A DNA stretch of 64,000 bases from Allobosea sp. BK604 (GCF_004341515.1 NZ_SLZF01000008.1:186001-250000); one strand, 5' to 3'. Counted from the first letter of the stretch, positions 35,234 to 44,927 are shown. Numbers and translations: made by a program. The notes: generated by a model not told the origin, from the sequence alone.

Positions 35234-35317
35234 GTCATTGCGAGGAGCGAAACGACGAAGCAATCGACGGCCTCCGAGCTCTACGAGACTGGATTGCTTC
35301 GCTTCGCTCGCAATGAC
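35234..35317. repeat. Dispersed repeat family B, copy 2
   Basis: The ends are GTCATTGCGAGGAGCGA and TTCGCTCGCAATGAC, closely inverse, and the middle pairs again (GAAGCAATC with GGATTGCTTC). It is the better-preserved copy of the repeat at 24796-24877 and lies between the convergent flavin reductase and pcaC genes. Confidence 0.8.
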
Positions 35318-35331
35318 GCTGCGGTTGGAAT

Positions 35332-35718
35332 TCACCCTTCCGCGTCGACCTCTGCAAACACGCTCATCGCCTCCTTGAAGGCGTGGTTGGCGGCCGGCAC
35401 GCCGGCATAGATCGCCGCCTGCATCAGCACTTCCTTGATCTCGTCACGGCTCATACCGTTATTTAGCGCGCCGCGGACATGGATGCGGAATTCGCCCCAG
35501 GCGCCGAGCGCCGTCGCGATCGAAAGCACGATGATCGAGCGCTCGCGGCGTTCCAGTCCCGGCCGGTTCCAGATGTCGTTCCAGGCGGTACGGGTGATGA
35601 ACTCCTGCCAGTCGCGGTTGAACTCGCTGACGCTGGCGCTCGCCTTGTCGACATAGGCTTCGCCGAGCACGGCGCGGCGGGTCTTCATGCCCTCGGCATA
35701 GCGGGTGGGTTCGTCCAT
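35332..35718 (-). CDS. pcaC: 4-carboxymuconolactone decarboxylase
   Basis: This 128-aa CMD-fold protein has the PcaC N-terminus (YAEGMKTRRAVLGEAYVDKA) and catalytic neighbourhood (WNRPGLERRERSIIVLSIATALG, RIHVRGALNNGMSRDEIKEVLMQAAIYAGVPAANHAFKEA). It converts 4-carboxymuconolactone to 3-oxoadipate enol-lactone in the protocatechuate branch of the 3-oxoadipate pathway. It is the last gene of an operon that also holds pcaB, pcaD and aconitase X. Confidence 0.9.
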   Translation of the reverse strand: MDEPTRYAEGMKTRRAVLGEAYVDKASASVSEFNRDWQEFITRTAWNDIWNRPGLERRERSIIVLSIATALGAWGEFRIHVRGALNNGMSRDEIKEVLMQAAIYAGVPAANHAFKEAMSVFAEVDAEG

Positions 35719-35728
35719 GGCAGGCCCC

Positions 35729-36508
35729 TTAGCCGTTCAGGAAGTCGAGCACGGCCTTGCCGAACGCTTCGGGCTGCTCGAGATTGGAGAGATGGGCGGC
35801 GTCGAGCTCGACGAGATCGGCGCCGTGGATCGTCTCGGCCATCAGCTTGCCGGCCGCTGGCGGCGTCGCCGGGTCAACCTTTCCGACAATGACGAGCACG
35901 GGGTTGGTGACGGAGGCGATCGCCTCGCGCTGGTCCATGTCGCGGATCGCGGCGCAGCAGCCGGCATAGCCGAGCGCGGGCGTCGCCGCGAGCATCTCGC
36001 TGACCTTGGCGATGGTGTCCTTGTCGCGCTCGCGGAAGCCCGGACTGAACCAGCGCTCCAGCGTCTGCTGCACGATTGCGGCCATGCCATTGGCCCGGAC
36101 ATTGCGGATGCGGCCGTTCCAGAGCTCCGGCGGTCCCATGCGCGAGCCGGTATTGGCGAGCACGACGCGGTTCAGCCGCTTGCGGGCGTGGGTCGCGAGC
36201 CATTGCCCGACCATGCCGCCCTTCGAGAGGCCGCACCAATGCACCTTGTCGAGGCCGAGATGGTCCATGATCGCGATGGCGTCGCTGCCGAGCTCGGAGA
36301 TCGAATAGGGCCGGTCCGGCGCCGTCGACTTGCCGTGGCCGCGGGAATCGTAGCGGACGACGCGGAAATGCTTCGACCATTCCGGAATCTGCGGATCCCA
36401 CATCGAGAGATTGGTGCCGAGCGAGTTCGACAGCATCAGCACCGGCGCATCGGCGGGACCGTCGATCTCGATATTGAAGGATTCGCCCCGGATGGTCTCG
36501 ATCGGCAT
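35729..36508 (-). CDS. pcaD: 3-oxoadipate enol-lactonase
   Basis: This 259-aa alpha/beta hydrolase has the PcaD nucleophile motif GLSKGGMVGQWLA, the acid in GKVDPATPP and the catalytic His in AAHLSNLEQPE. It opens the enol-lactone to 3-oxoadipate. The start at 36508 follows AGGAG; a start at 36529, overlapping the stop of the upstream gene, would add 7 residues. It lies 10 bp before pcaC and 17 bp after the aconitase X small subunit, so the genes form one operon. Confidence 0.9.
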   Translation of the reverse strand: MPIETIRGESFNIEIDGPADAPVLMLSNSLGTNLSMWDPQIPEWSKHFRVVRYDSRGHGKSTAPDRPYSISELGSDAIAIMDHLGLDKVHWCGLSKGGMVGQWLATHARKRLNRVVLANTGSRMGPPELWNGRIRNVRANGMAAIVQQTLERWFSPGFRERDKDTIAKVSEMLAATPALGYAGCCAAIRDMDQREAIASVTNPVLVIVGKVDPATPPAAGKLMAETIHGADLVELDAAHLSNLEQPEAFGKAVLDFLNG

Positions 36509-36525
36509 CGGCGTTTCTCCTGAAC

Positions 36526-36936
36526 TCATTCCGTCGTGATCGCACCCTGGCTCGAAACCAGAAGGCGTTTGCCGTCAAGACTTTGCTGTGCGGTGGCCGA
36601 CAAGCGCAAGGCCGGCGGCGTTTCCCAACCCATCTCGCGCGCGACGACGAGGCCGAGCAGCAGGATGGCGTCGGGCGTGTCCATCAGGATCGCTGCCGGA
36701 GCCCTGCCGGCATGGACGAGCTCAAGCAGCACGGCGGAGGCGGAGGAGGAGCCGATGGTGCCGGGCAGCGCCAGCACCGTGCCGGCGATGTTGCGGCCAC
36801 GCTGCGGATGGCGCGCGTCGATGATGTCACCGGTCTTCGGGTCGACGCCGCCCCAGAAGCTGATCGGGGCGGTGAGCGCGAGGCATGGGCCGGCTGCGTC
36901 ATTGCCGGGGATGAGGATGTCCGCGATCAGGCCCAT
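36526..36936 (-). CDS. Aconitase X small (swivel) subunit, DUF126
   Basis: This 136-aa protein is the swivelling domain of aconitase X (GNDAAGPCLALTAPISFWGGVDPKTGDIID, then GTIGSSSASAVLLELV). In the split form of this enzyme it pairs with the DUF521 subunit encoded just upstream, with which it overlaps by 10 nt. The GSSSASAVLLE loop forms part of the substrate pocket. In bacteria the holoenzyme has been shown to act as a cis-3-hydroxy-L-proline dehydratase; here the substrate is uncertain because the other operon genes are pca-type. Confidence 0.88.
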   Translation of the reverse strand: MGLIADILIPGNDAAGPCLALTAPISFWGGVDPKTGDIIDARHPQRGRNIAGTVLALPGTIGSSSASAVLLELVHAGRAPAAILMDTPDAILLLGLVVAREMGWETPPALRLSATAQQSLDGKRLLVSSQGAITTE

Positions 36937-38186
36937 GCGCGCGGTTCCCTCACGAGCTTGCCCGCGACGGCGCTCTCGACGCATTCGGCAAGCGAGCCAT
37001 AGGTCACGGCATAGCCGGTATTGCCGGGCGCGTAATGGGCGAACTTGCCGGAATTGGTCATCAGCACCGCGCCCTCGACCTCCGGCAGGATCGGCGTCAC
37101 CACCACGCAGGTATCGGCGACGAAGATCACGCCGGCCGCTTCAAGAGCCTTGCGGCGGCCATCGGCTTCGAGCGGGCGCAGGACGTGGCGGCCGGTATTG
37201 GCATAGAGCGGCGCCTTGAGGCGGCGGCCGGCCATGAGATGCTCGACCTCGTCGATCTCGGCGAGCGAGAGATGCGGCGAGCCGATCGCGATCGCGTCGA
37301 TCCGCCCGGTCTCGCCGGCGGTGGAGAGCCGGGCGAGGGCGCTCTGCACCTCCTGCGGCGTCAGGGTCATGCGCTCGCGCGGCGGCTGGTTGCCGAGCGC
37401 GGTGGCAAGATCGGGGGCCTCGGGCGTGACGCCGGCAATATGGAAGAGGCCGACGCCGCCGGCCGAGGCCGCCGCCGCGCCGAGCGCCTTGAGCCGATCC
37501 TCGCTGGTGCAGCCCTGCAGGCCGTCGATGACGGCGATGGCGGTCCCGGCGCTGCGGCCGAGGATCGTGCCGAGCACGGGGTAGAAGACATCGGAGCTGC
37601 GCAGCTCGCGCGACAGGGCGCTGGCATCGATCACCAGCGTCGCCAGCCGGTTCTCCTGTCGATGCAGGCCGTAATCCGGGGCGCGGCCGGCAATGGCACA
37701 GGCGATGTCGAGGAAATCGCCATAGCGGTTGGTGCGGGCCCCTAACACCGAATTGCAGAAGACGACGGCGTTGGACTCGCCCCAGGCGACGTCGCTGCCT
37801 TGTGCTGGCCGATGCCCGGCCTGATAGGGCGCGCAGGTCCAACTCGGCTCGCAGCCCATCGCCTCGTAGGCGCGCATCATGCGTGCCGCCATGTCGCGCT
37901 CGTGCGGCGGCAGCCGAATCGTGGCGCAGCCTGCCGGCGCCAGCGCGCCGACATTCAGCGTGGCGCGCACCGCCACTTTCGCGCCGCCCGCGACCAGTTT
38001 CTCGGCGAAGAGCGTGCCGGAATCGCCATGATAAAGCGCGCCGTCGATATGGGCGGAGGCGACCGGGATCAGCCGCGGCGCCCCCATCAGCCGGGCCGAT
38101 TCCGCGACGATGCGCATCGCCATCGCGGCGCCTTCGCCCTGCGTGCCGGAGACGACGGCTTGTTCATCGAAAGTGAGTTCAGGCAT
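36927..38186 (-). CDS. Aconitase X large (catalytic) subunit, DUF521
   Basis: This 419-aa protein (DEQAVVSGTQGEGAAMAMRIVAESARLMGAPRLIPVASAHIDGALYHGDSG at the N-terminus) is the catalytic subunit of split aconitase X. Cysteines that could hold the iron-sulfur cluster are seen in VVFCNSVLGARTNRYG, DGLQGCTSEDR and VADTCVVVTP. Bacterial relatives dehydrate cis-3-hydroxy-L-proline. Its start overlaps the stop of pcaB by 8 nt, so expression is coupled to pcaB. Confidence 0.9.
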   Translation of the reverse strand: MPELTFDEQAVVSGTQGEGAAMAMRIVAESARLMGAPRLIPVASAHIDGALYHGDSGTLFAEKLVAGGAKVAVRATLNVGALAPAGCATIRLPPHERDMAARMMRAYEAMGCEPSWTCAPYQAGHRPAQGSDVAWGESNAVVFCNSVLGARTNRYGDFLDIACAIAGRAPDYGLHRQENRLATLVIDASALSRELRSSDVFYPVLGTILGRSAGTAIAVIDGLQGCTSEDRLKALGAAAASAGGVGLFHIAGVTPEAPDLATALGNQPPRERMTLTPQEVQSALARLSTAGETGRIDAIAIGSPHLSLAEIDEVEHLMAGRRLKAPLYANTGRHVLRPLEADGRRKALEAAGVIFVADTCVVVTPILPEVEGAVLMTNSGKFAHYAPGNTGYAVTYGSLAECVESAVAGKLVREPRAWA

Positions 38187-39579
38187 CCGTGGTCCCGTAT
38201 TCCCGCGTCGGAGATGGTGGCCCTGCCGGCGCTTCCTGCTCGCTGCGGGCCAGTACGCGGTCGATGATGGCGTCGCTCGCGCCGCGATAGGTCGTGGGCT
38301 CGAACAGGGCGTCGAGCTGCGCGGGCGAGAGCTTGCCGGCGAGCGCTTCGTTGCCGGCGAGCACATCCTTGAGATGGCGGCCGCTGGCGACGCAGGTCCG
38401 GCTCGCTTCCTCCAGCACATGATGCGCTTCGCCGCGGCCGATCGTGCTCGCCAGCGCGAGCGAGACGCGTTCGGCCATGACGAGACCATTGGTGAGGTCG
38501 AGGTTCTGCCGCATCCGATCGGGGAAGACCTGAAGGCCGAGGATCAGCGTGACGGCCTGGTTGAGCGCCGAGCCTGCGACCATGAACAGCTCGGCCATGG
38601 TCGGCCATTCGGCGTGCCAGCCGCCCATGGCGCGCTCATGCTCCTGCGGCATTGCGGCGAGCATGGTCGAGACGAGCCCGGGCGCGCGCCTGGCGGCTGC
38701 GAGGATCAACGTGCAGAGGACCGGGTTGCGCTTATGCGGCATGGCGGAGGAGCCGCCCTTGCCGGGCGCTTCCGGCTCGGCCAGCTCGCCGATCTCGGTT
38801 TGCGCCATCAGGGCGATGTCCTGGGCGATCTTGCCGAGGCTGCCGGTCAGGATGCCGAGCTCGGCGGCAAGGCGGACGAGGCGGTGGCGCTGGGCATGCC
38901 AGGGCGTGAGCATGGCCGCGTCGGCCTGCGTCAGATCCCGAAAGGCCTCCTGGGCGCGGACCGCCACGTCACCCAGCGATGCCAGCGTTCCGGCAGCGCC
39001 GGCGAATTGCTGGATCGGCCTGACCTCTCCGAGACGAGCGCGGCTTTCGAGGAGTGGATCGAGCCAGAGCGCCGCCTTGACCCCGAAGGAGATCGGCACG
39101 GCATGTTGCAGGAAGGTCCGGCCGATCATCGGCGTCCGGCGATGCGTCCGCGCCAGCTCGGCGAGGGCCGGAATGATGCGGTTCAGCCGCCCGAGCAAGG
39201 TCTCGATGCCGCGCTCGAACTGATACTCGCGACCCGAATCGATCACGTCCTGGCTGGTCGCGCCGTAATGGACCCAGCGCGCCGCGGCAGGGTCGATCTT
39301 GGAAACGCGCTCGGTCAGGGCCTTGACCAGGGGAATCGCCGGGTTTCCGGCCAGCGTGGCGGCTTTGCCGAGCGCAGCGGCATCGTAGAGTTTGAAATCG
39401 CACTGTTCGGTGATGGTCCGGGCTGTGCCGGCCGGTGCCATGCCGGTAATCTCGAGCGCGCGGGCGAGATTGGATTCAAAGGCGAGCATCCCCATCAGCA
39501 AACTGGCGTCGCCCAGCTCATGGGCCATCTCGCCATCGCCGAAGAGTTCGCCGAACAGCCCCTCGCGCGGCATCGTCAT
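38179..39579 (-). CDS. pcaB: PcaB-like 3-carboxy-cis,cis-muconate cycloisomerase (fumarase superfamily)
   Basis: This 466-aa protein has the superfamily signature GGSSAMPHKRNPV and the PcaB-type N-terminus (GLFGELFGDGEMAHELGDASLLMGMLAFESNLARALEITG). Helical regions 2 and 3 read WVHYGATSQDVIDSG and TFLQHAVPISFG. PcaB cyclises 3-carboxymuconate to 4-carboxymuconolactone. It is the first gene of the operon; because aconitase X follows, a different related substrate is also possible. The start at 39579 or 39573 (two close ATGs) is uncertain. Confidence 0.85.
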   Translation of the reverse strand: MTMPREGLFGELFGDGEMAHELGDASLLMGMLAFESNLARALEITGMAPAGTARTITEQCDFKLYDAAALGKAATLAGNPAIPLVKALTERVSKIDPAAARWVHYGATSQDVIDSGREYQFERGIETLLGRLNRIIPALAELARTHRRTPMIGRTFLQHAVPISFGVKAALWLDPLLESRARLGEVRPIQQFAGAAGTLASLGDVAVRAQEAFRDLTQADAAMLTPWHAQRHRLVRLAAELGILTGSLGKIAQDIALMAQTEIGELAEPEAPGKGGSSAMPHKRNPVLCTLILAAARRAPGLVSTMLAAMPQEHERAMGGWHAEWPTMAELFMVAGSALNQAVTLILGLQVFPDRMRQNLDLTNGLVMAERVSLALASTIGRGEAHHVLEEASRTCVASGRHLKDVLAGNEALAGKLSPAQLDALFEPTTYRGASDAIIDRVLARSEQEAPAGPPSPTREYGTTDA

Positions 39580-39646
39580 GCGGGCTGTTCCGGGGCGCGT
39601 CTCACATCGGGCCTCTTGTGCGGCGGGCTGCTTTGCGACCATGGAT

Positions 39647-39675
39647 TAGGTCTAGGCCTGCCTTGGATAGACCTA
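39647..39675. promoter_or_regulatory. Perfect 8-bp inverted repeat between pcaB operon and coxG
   Basis: TAGGTCTA (39647-39654) and TAGACCTA (39668-39675) are exact inverted copies with a 13-nt spacer, centres 21 bp apart. They lie in the 159-bp divergent region, 67 bp upstream of pcaB and 63 bp upstream of coxG. This geometry suits a dimeric regulator such as an IclR or LysR protein, but no regulator gene is adjacent. Confidence 0.6.
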
Positions 39676-39738
39676 GGGCACACGCCGCCGCAACAGGCAG
39701 GTGCTGCTGCCCCTGCTGATGAATGACGGAGCTCGGTC

Positions 39739-40191
39739 ATGGCAATGACGATGAATGGCGAGGCGACCCTGCCCGCAAGCAAGGACGTGGTCTGGGCCAA
39801 GATGAACGATGCGGACGTGCTGAAAGCCTGCATCCCCGGCTGCGAGACGCTGACCAAGGATGACGACACGCATTTCTCCGCGGTGGTGAAGGTCAAGCTC
39901 GGCCCGGTGAAGGCGACCTTCAAGGGCAAGGTCGAGCTGCAGGATCTCGATCCGCCGAACGGCTATCGCATCGTCGGCGAAGGCGAGGGCGGCATTGCCG
40001 GCTTCGCCAAGGGCGGGGCGAAAGTCTCGCTCTCGGAGGCCGAGGGCGGGCAGACCCTGCTCAGCTACGAGGTCGAGGCGCAGGTCGGCGGCAAGCTGAT
40101 GCAGCTCGGCTCGCGCCTGATCGATTCGGTCTCGAAGAAGCTCGCCGACGAGTTCTTCGCCAATTTCGCCAAGGCGGTGAGCGAAGGCTGA
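39739..40191 (+). CDS. coxG: CoxG family SRPBCC protein
   Basis: This 150-aa protein has the CoxG pattern (GEATLPASKDVVWAKMNDADVLKACIPGCETL, then FKGKVELQDLDPPNGYRIVGEGEGGIAGFAKGGAKVSL). CoxG-type proteins recruit or mature the CO-dehydrogenase-like molybdenum hydroxylase at the membrane. The C-terminal membrane anchor of the Oligotropha CoxG is missing here. It is divergent from the pcaB operon and separated from coxS by a chemoreceptor gene on the opposite strand. Confidence 0.88.
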   Translation: MAMTMNGEATLPASKDVVWAKMNDADVLKACIPGCETLTKDDDTHFSAVVKVKLGPVKATFKGKVELQDLDPPNGYRIVGEGEGGIAGFAKGGAKVSLSEAEGGQTLLSYEVEAQVGGKLMQLGSRLIDSVSKKLADEFFANFAKAVSEG

Positions 40192-40204
40192 GGGCGCTGG
40201 CCGC

Positions 40205-41548
40205 TCAGGATGCCTGCCGCAGCGAGACGAGCGCCTCGCTGACCGTCGCCTCCGCCGCGCCGACCTGGAGCGCGATCTCGGCAGCCGCGGCGTTGGCGCG
40301 CTCCAGCGCCCTGGCGGTGGTCTCCAGGCTGTCATTGACGGCATAGGCGCGCGCGATCGCCTGGTCGGAATTGTCGGCGACCTCGGCGGCATCGCGGGCA
40401 ATGCCGGTCGTGACGATGCTCTGCTGGCCGACCGCATCCGAGATCGCCTCGGAATCGATCAGGATCTCGCCGATCGTCGCGCCGATCGAGGCGGCCCGTG
40501 TGCTGCAGGTCTCGGCGCTGGCGGCGAGATCGGCGATATGGCGGGCGATATCCTGGGTCGCGGTCGCGGTCTGAGAGGCGAGCGTCTTCACCTCGGAAGC
40601 GACCACGGCGAAGCCACGGCCGGCCTCGCCGGCGCGGGCTGCCTCGATGGTGGCGTTCAGCGCCAGCAGGTTGGTCTGCGCGGCGATGTCGGAGATCAGG
40701 CCGACGACGGTGCCGATGCTGTGCGTGACGGCGTGGAGCTGCATGATCGCGTCGTTCATCGCTTCGGCGTCGATGGCGGCGCGGTTGGCGATCTCCAGGC
40801 TCTGGCGGGCGCGGTGGCCGATCTCGGCGATATTGGCTGACATTTCCTCGGTGGCGGCGGCGGTCTGGATCGCCTTCTCGCGCACCAGCGAGGAGGCGCG
40901 CGCGACATTGCCGACCTGGTCGCGGATGAAGGCGGTGGCGTCGCTGGTTTCGCCGGCCGTCGCGACGAATTGCTCGACCGCGCCGCTGATCGTGGCGTCG
41001 AGCAGGCCGATGCGGGATCTCATCGTGGCCGCTGCGTTGTCGAGCGCCTTGGCCCGCCGTTCGGCCTCTTCCGCTGCGATCTGCTGGTCGATGGTGATGG
41101 CGGAATTGACGTCGTAGGTCAGGATCCGCTCGATGATGTAGAGGTCGCGCGCGACCTTTTTCGGCGTCAGCAGCAGCCTGATCCGGCTCGCCACGGAAAT
41201 GGCCTGGAACACGGCCATGGCAATCGAGGTGCGTGGCCGCGGCCCGACCTTGGCGACGCGCTCGAGCCGGCCGAGATGTTCGAGCGAGGCGCAGTAACGC
41301 TCGTCGAAGGCGCCGTCGAAGAGCAGGCGGAAATGCGCGGCCTCGGCCGGATAGAGATCGTCGGCGACAGGGGCGACCGAGTCGCGCAGGCTCGCATGAA
41401 TCGTGAAGGCTCGGTCGAAATCCGTCTCGACCAGGCGCTCGATGACGCGGTCGACGACATCGCGATAGAAGCGCAGCCTTGCACGTTGTGCATCGTCGTA
41501 CCCGATTGCACGCAGCCGTCTCTGAATCTGATCGGAGATGGTCGGCAC
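40205..41548 (-). CDS. Soluble globin-coupled-type methyl-accepting protein lacking the proximal His
   Basis: This 447-aa protein has no membrane segment. Residues 1-150 look like a sensor globin ([60 protein letters not shown]). Glu96 (in RLERVAKVG) sits where the proximal heme His is expected, so heme binding is doubtful. A signalling hairpin follows ([37 protein letters not shown]). The GTG at 41548 gives a sensible start; an ATG at 41653 would add a non-conserved 35-residue leader. It is transcribed against the cox genes. Confidence 0.85.
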   Translation of the reverse strand: MPTISDQIQRRLRAIGYDDAQRARLRFYRDVVDRVIERLVETDFDRAFTIHASLRDSVAPVADDLYPAEAAHFRLLFDGAFDERYCASLEHLGRLERVAKVGPRPRTSIAMAVFQAISVASRIRLLLTPKKVARDLYIIERILTYDVNSAITIDQQIAAEEAERRAKALDNAAATMRSRIGLLDATISGAVEQFVATAGETSDATAFIRDQVGNVARASSLVREKAIQTAAATEEMSANIAEIGHRARQSLEIANRAAIDAEAMNDAIMQLHAVTHSIGTVVGLISDIAAQTNLLALNATIEAARAGEAGRGFAVVASEVKTLASQTATATQDIARHIADLAASAETCSTRAASIGATIGEILIDSEAISDAVGQQSIVTTGIARDAAEVADNSDQAIARAYAVNDSLETTARALERANAAAAEIALQVGAAEATVSEALVSLRQAS

Positions 41549-41906
41549 CGCGGAACCCCTGAACGAGGCGACGAAGGCTCGCCGTCGGCCGCCGACCCTG
41601 CCTTCGCTTCCGTTAAAATTCAGCGAAGATGCCAAGGGGGCGCGGCAGGGCAATTGCAGCCGTCATTTTGCTGTAATTAAGGTGCGCTGCACAAAAACGG
41701 GCGGCAAACGTGCCGAAAGCCCCCTTCTTTCAATTCGCGGCAGCGCTTGACCACGCAAAATCGCGGGTCCACAGTTGGTTTCGAGCTGTTCCAAGGAAAA
41801 GCTGCCCGAGGGGGCTAGCGGGTTTCGCGAACGGTTCCGGCTCCGGATGCAGTGGCTTTGCGAGTCACCGGCTGGGCCCGGATATAAGGTCACAGGAGGT
41901 ATGCTC

Positions 41907-42401
<495 letters not shown>

Positions 42402-42457
42402 TGCAGCACCCGGCTCGCGCCATCCCGCGCGAGCCCGTTCTCAAGCCTAGGAAATGT

Positions 42458-42506
42458 GAACGTGATGTCGCCCGAAAACCGGGTCCCACTGTTCGGCATC
42501 ACGTTC
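42458..42506. repeat. Long dyad between coxS and coxL (family A-like)
   Basis: GAACGTGATG (42458-42467) and CATCACGTTC (42497-42506) are perfect inverted copies. The centre contains CCCGAAAACCGGG, a core shared in part with other palindromes here. It is transcribed inside the operon and could form a stable mRNA hairpin that lowers or raises coxL relative to coxS. Confidence 0.6.
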
Positions 42507-42546
42507 TAGCGCGCCCGCCAGAGGCGCCGTGCAGGGAGGGAACATC

Positions 42547-44910
42547 ATGTCCGTAACCGGAATCGGCGCTGCCGTGCGCCGCAAGGAAGACCATCGCTTC
42601 ATCACCGGCCAGGGCCACTATACCGACGATATCGATCGTCCCGGCCAGGCCTATGCCTATTTCCTGCGCTCGCCGCATGCGCATGCCGCGATCAAGTCGA
42701 TCGACGCCAAGGCCGCCGCCGGCATGCCCGGCGTGCTCGGCATCTTCACCGGCGATGACCTCACGGCCGACAAGGTCGGCGGGCTGATCTGCGGCTGGAT
42801 GATCCACTCCAAGGACGGCTCGCCGATGAAGGCCGGCCCGCATCCAGCGCTTGCCCAGGGCAAGGTGCGCTATGTCGGCGACCATGTCGCCGTCGTGGTC
42901 GCGGAGACGCTGGCGCAGGCGCGTGACGCGGCCGAGGCGATCGCTGTGGATTACGAGCCGTTGCCGGCTGTCATCGACACCGCAAACGCGGCCCAGGCCA
43001 AGACCCAGATCCATGCCGAGGCGCCGGACAATACGGTGTTCAACTGGCATCTCGGCGACAAGGACGCGACCGAGCGGGCCTTCAAGGCGGCAAAGCACGT
43101 CACCCGGCTCGATATCGTCAACAACCGGCTCGTGCCCAACGCGATGGAGCCGCGCGCGGCGGTCGGCGACTATGATCGCGGCGACGGCGTCTTCACGCTC
43201 TACACCACCAGCCAGAACCCGCATGTGGCCCGCCTCGTGCTCTCCGCCTTCATCGGCATCGCGCCCGAGAACAAGCTGCGCGTGATCGCGCCGGATGTCG
43301 GCGGCGGCTTCGGCTCGAAGATCTTCATCTATGCCGAGGAGACGGTCTGCGTCTGGGCGGCGAAGAAGGTCGGGCGCCCGGTGAAATGGACCGCCGATCG
43401 CACCGAGGCCTTCCTCTCCGATGCACATGGCCGCGACCATGTCAGCCATGCCGAGCTCGCGACCGATGCCGAAGGCAAGATCCTCGGCCTGAGGGTCAAG
43501 ACCACGGCCAATCTGGGCGCCTATCTCTCGACCTTCGCCTCCTCGGTGCCGACCTATCTCTACGCGCCGCTGCTGTCGGGCCAGTACGACATCCCGGCGA
43601 TCTATTGCGAGGTCGACGCGGTCTACACAAACACGGCGCCGGTCGATGCCTATCGCGGCGCCGGGCGGCCGGAGGCGACCTTCGTGGTCGAGCGCCTGGT
43701 CGAGGTCGCGGCGCGTGAGCTCGGCAAGGACCCGGCCAAGTTCCGGATGCAGAACTACATCAAGAAGTTCCCGCACCAGACGCCGGTCATCATGATGTAC
43801 GATGCCGGCAACTATGCCGCCTCGATGAAGAAGGCGCTGGAGATCATCGACTACAAGGGGCTGGGCAAGCGCAAGCGCGACTCGGCCCGCCAAGGCAAGC
43901 TGCGCGGCATCGGGTTCTCCTCCTATATCGAGGCTTGCGGCATCGCGCCGTCCGCCGCGGTCGGCTCGCTCGGCGCAGGCGTCGGCTTGTGGGAATCGGC
44001 CGAGGTCCGCGTGAACCCGATCGGCACGGTCGAGGTGCTGACCGGCTCGCATAGCCATGGCCAGGGCCATGAGACGACGTTCGCCCAGCTCGTCAGCGAC
44101 CGACTGGGCATACCGATCGACAACGTCTCGATCGTCCATGGCGACACCGACAAGGTGCAGATGGGCATGGGCACCTATGGCTCGCGCTCGGGCGCGGTCG
44201 GCATGTCCGCCATTTTCAAGGCGCTCGACAAGGTGATCGCCAAGGGCAAGAAGGTCGCGGCCTATGTGCTCGAGGCCGACGAGGCCGATATCGATTTCGA
44301 GAACGGCAACTTCAAGGTGAAGGGTACGGATCGCACGCTCGATTTCGGCTCCTGCGCGCTGCAGGCCTATATCGCCCATAAGTTCAACGGCCAGGACCTG
44401 GAGCCGGGGCTGAAGGAAGGGGCGTTCTACGACCCGACCAATTTCACCTTCCCGGCCGGCGTCCATATTTGCGAGGTCGAGATCGATCCGGCGACCGGCG
44501 TGACCAGGATCGACCGCTGGGCCGCGGTCGACGATTTCGGCGTCGTCATCAATCCGATGATCGTCGAGGGCCAGGTCCATGGCGGCATCGCCCAGGGCGT
44601 CGGCCAGGCGCTGCTCGAAGCGGCGCGCTACAACCAGGACGGCCAGCTCGTGACCGCGAGCTTCATGGATTACTGCATGCCCCGCGCCGACGACCTGCCA
44701 TCGTTCGATGTGGGGCTGACGGTGACGCCGTGCCCGTCGAACCCGCTCGGCATGAAGGGCTGCGGCGAGGCCGGCGCGATCGCCGCTCCGCCCGCCGTGA
44801 TCAACGCCATCACCGATGCGCTCGGTCATGAGGAGGTCACCATGCCGGCGACGCCGCAGGTGGTCTGGCGCGCGGCGCAGAAGAGCATCAGGCGAATGGC
44901 CGCAGAGTGA
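42547..44910 (+). CDS. coxL: Form II CO-dehydrogenase-like molybdenum subunit (CoxL-like)
   Basis: This 787-aa molybdopterin-cytosine-dinucleotide protein belongs to the xanthine oxidase family. It shows [18 protein letters not shown], the active-site loop [11 protein letters not shown] (residues 368-378) and the catalytic Glu in [18 protein letters not shown]. True CO dehydrogenase (form I) has AYRCSFR at this loop; the Cys that binds copper is absent, so this is form II and CO oxidation is not predicted. An aldehyde or aromatic substrate is more likely. GGGAGGG lies 7 nt upstream of the ATG. Confidence 0.95.
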   Translation: MSVTGIGAAVRRKEDHRFITGQGHYTDDIDRPGQAYAYFLRSPHAHAAIKSIDAKAAAGMPGVLGIFTGDDLTADKVGGLICGWMIHSKDGSPMKAGPHPALAQGKVRYVGDHVAVVVAETLAQARDAAEAIAVDYEPLPAVIDTANAAQAKTQIHAEAPDNTVFNWHLGDKDATERAFKAAKHVTRLDIVNNRLVPNAMEPRAAVGDYDRGDGVFTLYTTSQNPHVARLVLSAFIGIAPENKLRVIAPDVGGGFGSKIFIYAEETVCVWAAKKVGRPVKWTADRTEAFLSDAHGRDHVSHAELATDAEGKILGLRVKTTANLGAYLSTFASSVPTYLYAPLLSGQYDIPAIYCEVDAVYTNTAPVDAYRGAGRPEATFVVERLVEVAARELGKDPAKFRMQNYIKKFPHQTPVIMMYDAGNYAASMKKALEIIDYKGLGKRKRDSARQGKLRGIGFSSYIEACGIAPSAAVGSLGAGVGLWESAEVRVNPIGTVEVLTGSHSHGQGHETTFAQLVSDRLGIPIDNVSIVHGDTDKVQMGMGTYGSRSGAVGMSAIFKALDKVIAKGKKVAAYVLEADEADIDFENGNFKVKGTDRTLDFGSCALQAYIAHKFNGQDLEPGLKEGAFYDPTNFTFPAGVHICEVEIDPATGVTRIDRWAAVDDFGVVINPMIVEGQVHGGIAQGVGQALLEAARYNQDGQLVTASFMDYCMPRADDLPSFDVGLTVTPCPSNPLGMKGCGEAGAIAAPPAVINAITDALGHEEVTMPATPQVVWRAAQKSIRRMAAE

Positions 44911-44927
44911 TCTGAAAGGACGAGACC

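Noticed and set aside
42499-44829. 776-codon open frame antisense to coxL
   Set aside because: The coxL strand shows full xanthine-oxidase family motifs; the antisense product is Arg/Asp/His-rich, low-complexity and matches no family, a common result of high GC content.
42547-44910. Assigning aerobic CO dehydrogenase (form I) to the CoxL-like protein
   Set aside because: The loop at residues 368-374 reads AYRGAGR; form I needs AYRCSFR with the Cu-binding Cys.
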